Shown here: positions 59,526 through 64,000 of the stretch, one piece after another | How the letters are laid out: every line of letters starts with the position of its first letter | Position numbering within the stretch: position 1 is the stretch's first letter | Origin: Heliocybe sulcata | Taxonomy: Eukaryota; Basidiomycota; Agaricomycetes; Gloeophyllales; Gloeophyllaceae | DNA: 64,000 nt | NCBI GenBank assembly: GCA_004369045.1 | Contig: ML213520.1 | Location: 1-64,000 of the forward strand | Direction of reading: 5' to 3' | Notes under the pieces: model-generated | Seen by the model: the letters and a program-made list of their open reading frames with translations, nothing else | What the model was told of the DNA's origin: nothing | Databases searched by the model: none | Translations under genes and position numbers: made by a program

Positions 59526-60190
59526 TTATTTACGGGACAAGGCGGATCGTCAGGTCTTGGTCTTCTCATCGTGTTCTGCTGACATGCATGTGCAACTCGT
59601 GTATTCTGTACGAACCACCCAGCACGGACGTTCGGGAACGCGGGATATGTTGCTGGACCTAATGCGTCGAGGCCATATGCCATGACGATTTCGGGCTCTT
59701 TTGTCGTGGAGCACGGTACTTCCCGTCACGCAGATACCATCTCATCCCTTAGTTCACCCATTGGACTCGATAACGACAACTGGTCGACAGGGTCCAGACC
59801 GGCATCCTGATGATGTCGGGAATGACTGAAGACCAACGACATGGCTTTGTGGCTCTGCGCTTCGATATCCCCATACAAGGGTTTTTCTCGGTGGACGTGG
59901 TCCAATGCATCATTGCGGATAACCGGGTGTGTCCTGTCTGCAGCTCTTGATGCGCAGCAGTTTGCTGAAATTCACACACCCATCCCTCCGATAATATGTA
60001 ACGGCATACGTCAGGTCAGTTGTGATGGGATCTGTTTTGTTCAGTTCTCTTTGCTCAGTTGCTGCATATTTGATCTGTCTATCAACGGTGGCCATGCGTG
60101 GAGGCTGTGAAACCGCAAGATATACAATCCATCTCCTTTGACGGGTCTTCTCTCCTTTCGTATCCGCCCCCTCCTGCTCTTGTGGCCGGT
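59526..60190. other. intergenic between tandem DUF6534 copies 2 and 3
   Basis: 665 bp without recognisable coding sequence; holds the promoter of copy 3. Confidence 0.4.
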
Positions 60191-62245
60191 ATGGACTCCA
60201 TCAAGTCCATCCTTGTCACTAGTTATGGCGCACTCCTTGTTGGGCTCGTCGTATCGGCAGTGTAAGATACGTTGAGACTACTTAATTACTTCATCAGCTG
60301 ACGTTCGCGCTTTAGTCTTTTCGGTGTAACTAACTTGCAAGTCTTCGTGTACTTTCAGAACTACCCTAATGATCTGACCCTGCATAAGCTGGCGGTAAGA
60401 GACAAATCTACTTCGTGGATTAAGGGACTATTCACTTGACAGCTACGGCGTAGGTGGGACTACTATGGTGCGTGTATCGTATTGCTCCATCCAGACCCCG
60501 CCTTACGTTTTGCACATAGGATCTTGGATGCACTCCATTTGGCGCTGTCCACGCACGCTGTGTTCTGGTATCTGGTCACAAACTTTGCCACCATCGAGCT
60601 TACTATCCCCATTGTCTGGTCCTTTAAGGTACACTCCTCATTGTATTGCCCGTATACAGCTACTAAATACGCGGATCAGCTGGAATATGCAATCAATGTA
60701 TGGCCTTGCACCATAATGGGATTTGGACAGAAGCAATGACTCACGAAATTCTGGCAGATTATTACCATCCTGCTTGTCCAGAGGTACGCGATGCTGCGCA
60801 CTTCCGTGTGCGTTACGCGGCTAATTTGTCCTCTTCTAGCCTTTACGTAGTCCGTCTATGGAAAAGTCGGTTATGTCATACCTCTCCTCATACAGCTATC
60901 TCACCTCCAACAGTCAGTGGCACCCGAGGAGGGCGAATGGCTGTTTGTCTTGTGGTGAGCTCTTGTCTGAGCAGTGACCGCTGAGCTGAATGGAGATTGT
61001 AGCTGGCTCTCGTTCTTTGTGGCTGCGGTATGTCTACGTCTTATATTTCTATCACGTATCTTAATAGTAGCATTCGACGTTAGGCATGGGGATAGGTAAG
61101 TAAAGCCTGGGCTCTGTCAGTGCGCGTCGTTTTCTCATGCACCAGTGTTACGTCCAGCAACTATCTACTATGTGTGAATACCTGACTCCGCTGGTTTCTC
61201 CGCAAGTCGTCCTGTTACTTATCGCTCGCTTGAACTCTATCAGGTACAGAATGCACGACATTGCGCAGGTGGAGAAGTACAGTGTAAGTAGCCTGCGATC
61301 CACTTTCCAGTCCGCATTTATTGAAGCGGCGATATACAGTGGCTCATTTACTCGAGCTACGGAACCGGGACCGTGGTCGACGTCGCCATAGCGGCCACAT
61401 TTTGCTGGATTATATGGTCACACCGGACTGGACATGCAAGGTAAGCATAGTGATCCCGAGAGTGGACAGTGTGATTAATGCGCTGCGCAGGTCCGACTCT
61501 ATCATAGCTCGTATTATGTTGTACGTCCTGGGTTCTGGGGCGCTGACAAGGTGCGTCGTCCTGGCTAACCTCACTGAACCGCTCCCAATATAAGAACAAT
61601 GCAGTGCCTTCTCCCTCATTTGTCTGGCAGTTGTACGTCTGATTCTCTTTGGGAGACAGCATGACTTACGCAGGATGCTCTCAGTTTGCTGCGATGCCCA
61701 CGAACTACGTCTCCTTCGGTGTCAGCTTCTCATTAAACAAGGGTCTGTGCGAAGTCGCCATTCTTCACGGATCCTACTCACCAGTGGTTGCTTTCAGTAT
61801 ATGTCAACTCCTTCTTGGCGGTGTAAGTCCTCTGGCTATATTTGTAACACCTTGACCAATGCTGTGACAGCTTAATTTCGCGCAATTCGATCAAACAATG
61901 CCCTGATGATGAGGCGGCGGCCCAAAGTATCCATCGACCGACACAGGCCCAAATGGCAGACTTCACTCACTGCGTCGCACCTCGTCCCCCCAATCATGGA
62001 TGCAACTCGGATGGTATGGAGAGTAATGTGAGAGCGATCTCTCAGTCGGAAGCGCTGGATTCACCACAAATTGCAGCTCGATGAAGTCAAATCTGTTCGA
62101 GCCGAAACCCCACAAGGTCTCCAGAAGGTGAGTGGAATCGACTGCCTCTGACTTCGCAGTTCGTGCTCACCCGGATTCATAGTACGGGCAGACAAAGAGT
62201 ATAGAGATCATGATCGAACGGCAAGCCTTCACTAGGGTGGAATAG
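60191..62245 (+). CDS. DUF6534-type multi-pass membrane protein, tandem copy 3
   Basis: Third member, same exon plan. Start MDSIKSILVTSYGALLVGLV, then LFGVTNLQVFVYFQNYPND, ILDALHLALSTHAVFWYLVT, the 18 nt exon LEYAIN, IITILLVQR and SLYVVRLWK. WLIYSSYGTGTVVDVAIAAT is followed by SDSIIARIMLYVLGSGALTR, FAAMPTNYVSFGVSFSLNK and VYVNSFLAVLISRNSIKQ. The cytoplasmic-type tail differs from the other two copies in length and sequence, yet the end is again SIEIMIERQAFTRVE. No interruption seen. The conserved last residues across otherwise divergent tails suggest a binding motif. Confidence 0.75.
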
Positions 62246-62394
62246 CTATAACGTACAAGGTGAGCGCACCACAATATCACCGTAGTAATCCCACCCTGAC
62301 GAGTCACTGCTTCTGTGGCATTCATTCAGGTCCACGTACGTGCTATTCATGAGCTATAACACGTCTTATGCAGCAGCTGGTCTGACTGCGACTA

Positions 62395-62830
62395 TACACG
62401 CGTACTCCCGGCCGCTTCTGATAGCTTCGAGAGCAGTACTGCGAATAGATACCCGATGACCGGCCCTTCAGTAACCCATCCCAATCCCGTGCAGCGCTGG
62501 ATGCTCTGCGGCCATCTATATTGAAGTACTTCAGCCCAGAACATATCCAGCGTTATGGGATCGAGCAGCGACACCATCGCGCTGTTCCAAAATATTGCCT
62601 GCAGCACGCTGTAGTCGTCTGAAGGACTTGAAATCCATTGAATCCCAAGCCACGGTATGAACTTCTAGACGGCGTAGTCGCTCAGCGAGATTTATATCAC
62701 TAAGAGAGCCGTCCTCCATTCTAGACTCAGCTAAGGCAGTTTTGTAACGCAGAAGGGTAGTATCGTCAATGATATCCTTGAAGAAATGAGATGCCTGGGT
62801 CTTCCCTTAAGATATTATAGAGCAGAACAC
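62395..62830 (-). pseudogene. fragment of an F-box-type protein
   Basis: The stretch IIDDTTLLRYKTALAESRM, EDGSLSDINLAERLRRLEVH and TVAWDSMDFKSFRRL matches the linker after the F-box in a large basidiomycete family (xVAERLxxLxxHxxAWxxL). No F-box precedes it within the window, and the downstream sequence soon loses any family character and shifts frame. It is most likely the remains of a host gene, squeezed between the DUF6534 array and the permease. A spliced gene with poorly seen exons is the alternative. Confidence 0.5.
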
Positions 62831-62989
62831 AAAACATTCTCACCCACCTGTCGCAAACGCCCAAGAGGTGCATAGTTGCTCTTCTGCAGAACAGACACAG
62901 GTGAGGTGCCCGAGAGCAACGCGTCAAACTTGCAAACTTGAAGCTAGATGCCACATTTTCACACCACCCCAGAAACTTGGCACGGCACG

Positions 62990-63063
62990 TTATTCACCAG
63001 CAGGGTCTATTCGGTTGGCCAAACTCGTTATTTTACCAGCAAGGTCTATTCGGTTGGCCAAAC
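62990..63063. repeat. two-copy 38 bp tandem repeat
   Basis: A unit of about 35 bases ending GGTCTATTCGGTTGGCCAAA occurs twice, starting at 62990 and 63028, with only a few mismatches. CAGCAAG after the second copy looks like the start of a third. It lies downstream of the permease gene's 3' end. No function evident. Confidence 0.8.
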
Positions 63064-63154
63064 CAGCAAGTGATGAACTGGACTGGTAGTACAAGTCTGG
63101 TGCTTAGTATATCATGCAATACATATGTGCTTGGCATAATACCGGTCACGAACG

Positions 63155-64000
63155 CTAGTCGTTCAACTTGCTCGTCTTCGATGCATCGTCCGACGCCTCA
63201 AGTTCCAAAGGGAGAACGTTCACCGGGGCTTCATCGTCATCCAGATATTTGCGGTTCCTCCGTTCATCGCGTTTTTGCAAGATCATGGTGAGCAACGCGA
63301 AACAGACTATGGAAGAACAGGAGTGAGCAGCATGGTCATGAAATGATAAGCGAAGGACCGACCCATCCCAAAGTTGATGAAGACGGTCGCGATAGTACCC
63401 TTCTGCACTCTGGAAGAGGATTAGTCCAACTCCCGGTCCGTAGTATAACCTTCCTACCTGGGTTGCTCGACTTGAGGAAAGAGTACACTACAAGCGTAAT
63501 TCGCGAATCAGTGATCGACTCTTGGATGACAAAGCACAGGGCTTACATAGGCAGCCAAGCCTGGAAGACATATGCGAACGTGTTGCAGCATGCCACAACA
63601 AAGGAGCGCTCTGTAAGGTCAGTCATTGGAACGTCTGTAGACCGTTACTGTAAGGATCGAGACACGGACTCTCATTATCGTAGCCGGTGAGCTCGTTCGC
63701 CCAAGCAAGGATTAGGCCTGAGAGACCGCCTTGGCAGAGCGTCTATCCGAAGCAGCATCCGTCAGTCACGAATCTGAACGTGGAATGGGTGGCACGCACA
63801 AAATAGTAGAATACCCATCGTCTATATTCTTGGCTCGTAAGCGAGGGTAGAGAACTCAAACATGAAATCTTACCTTGTGATATGGGTATACAAGGGGCTC
63901 GAGGCCAAGACAATGCAGTTAACCATCTGCCAGAGCTATGCTGCCACCATCAGTGCCCGCATTGCTATCAGATAACAGGATTATGCGTACACCAGCGACT
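63155..64000 (-). CDS. MFS permease, Dal5/allantoate-pantothenate family, 3' part
   Basis: The C-terminal part of a 12-TM anion:cation symporter, running off the right edge so the 5' end is missing. Exons give LWQMVNCIVLASSPLYTHIT, GGLSGLILAWANELTGYDNE and KRSFVVACCNTFAYVFQAWL, PIVLFPQVEQPRVQKGTIAT and VFINFGMVCFALLTMILQKR. WANELTGxDxEKR followed by NTFAYVFQAWLP and FPQVEQPR is characteristic of Dal5-like permeases, which import small carboxylates such as allantoate, pantothenate or nicotinate. The tail is acidic and ends SKTSKLND at 63155. About seven exons are visible with introns of normal size; donors such as GTCCGTG and GTCGGT are slightly weak. The substrate cannot be named. Confidence 0.8.

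Overview
The window looks like nuclear DNA of an Agaricomycete basidiomycete, probably a wood-decay type fungus. Real genes are cut into many short exons by introns of about 45-65 bp with GT..AG ends. The gene set is basidiomycete: 7TM-like DUF6534 and DUF6533 families, a TPR/F-box protein, a polyporopepsin-like aspartic protease, a Kre9-like GPI protein and a Dal5-type permease. I rebuilt exon structures by hand from reading frame, splice motifs and protein-family continuity. For most single-copy genes the summed exons are divisible by three and end on a stop. The DUF6534 genes were followed junction by junction. No database search was run, so family names rest on remembered motifs.

Layout. 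0.7-9 kb: Kre9-like GPI protein (-), alpha/beta hydrolase (-), a single DUF6534 gene (+), a D-erythronate dehydrogenase-like epimerase (-). 10-14.1 kb: transposon graveyard, with a gag-only Ty1/copia fossil with its likely 3' LTR, then a broken Ty3/gypsy fossil on the minus strand with one LTR, gag and protease, interrupted by a roughly 1.2 kb non-coding insertion. 14.4-16.6 kb: TPR/F-box protein (-). 18.4-32.8 kb: the dense housekeeping core, with exosome nuclease Dis3/Rrp44 (+), secreted histidine phosphatase (-), a chimeric pair of hydrolase pseudogenes (-), TDP1 (-), a WRAP53/TCAB1-like WD40 protein (+) and complex III hinge protein QCR6 (-). 33.9-43 kb: an SF1 (Upf1-like) helicase with a degenerate exonuclease-like N-terminus (+), a secreted A1 aspartic protease (+) and a zinc-finger gene with an apparent frameshift (+). 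44.6-49 kb: two DUF6533 paralogues (-). 52.2-52.9 kb: methionine sulfoxide reductase A (+). 54.2-62.2 kb: three head-to-tail DUF6534 paralogues (+), each split into about 20 exons. 62.4-64 kb: an F-box fragment, a small tandem repeat and the 3' end of an MFS permease (-) running off the right edge.

How the genes relate. There is no biosynthetic cluster. RNA and DNA maintenance genes (Dis3, TDP1, WRAP53-like, SF1 helicase) sit together in the middle. TDP1 and the WRAP53-like gene share a 191 bp divergent promoter, and Dis3 converges on the phosphatase with only 24 bp between stop codons. The edges hold lineage-expanded membrane families of unknown function. The most novel material is the DUF6534 triplet with its shared C-terminal signature, the DUF6533 pair with a shared splice-phase gap that suggests a hidden microexon, and the helicase/exonuclease-like fusion.
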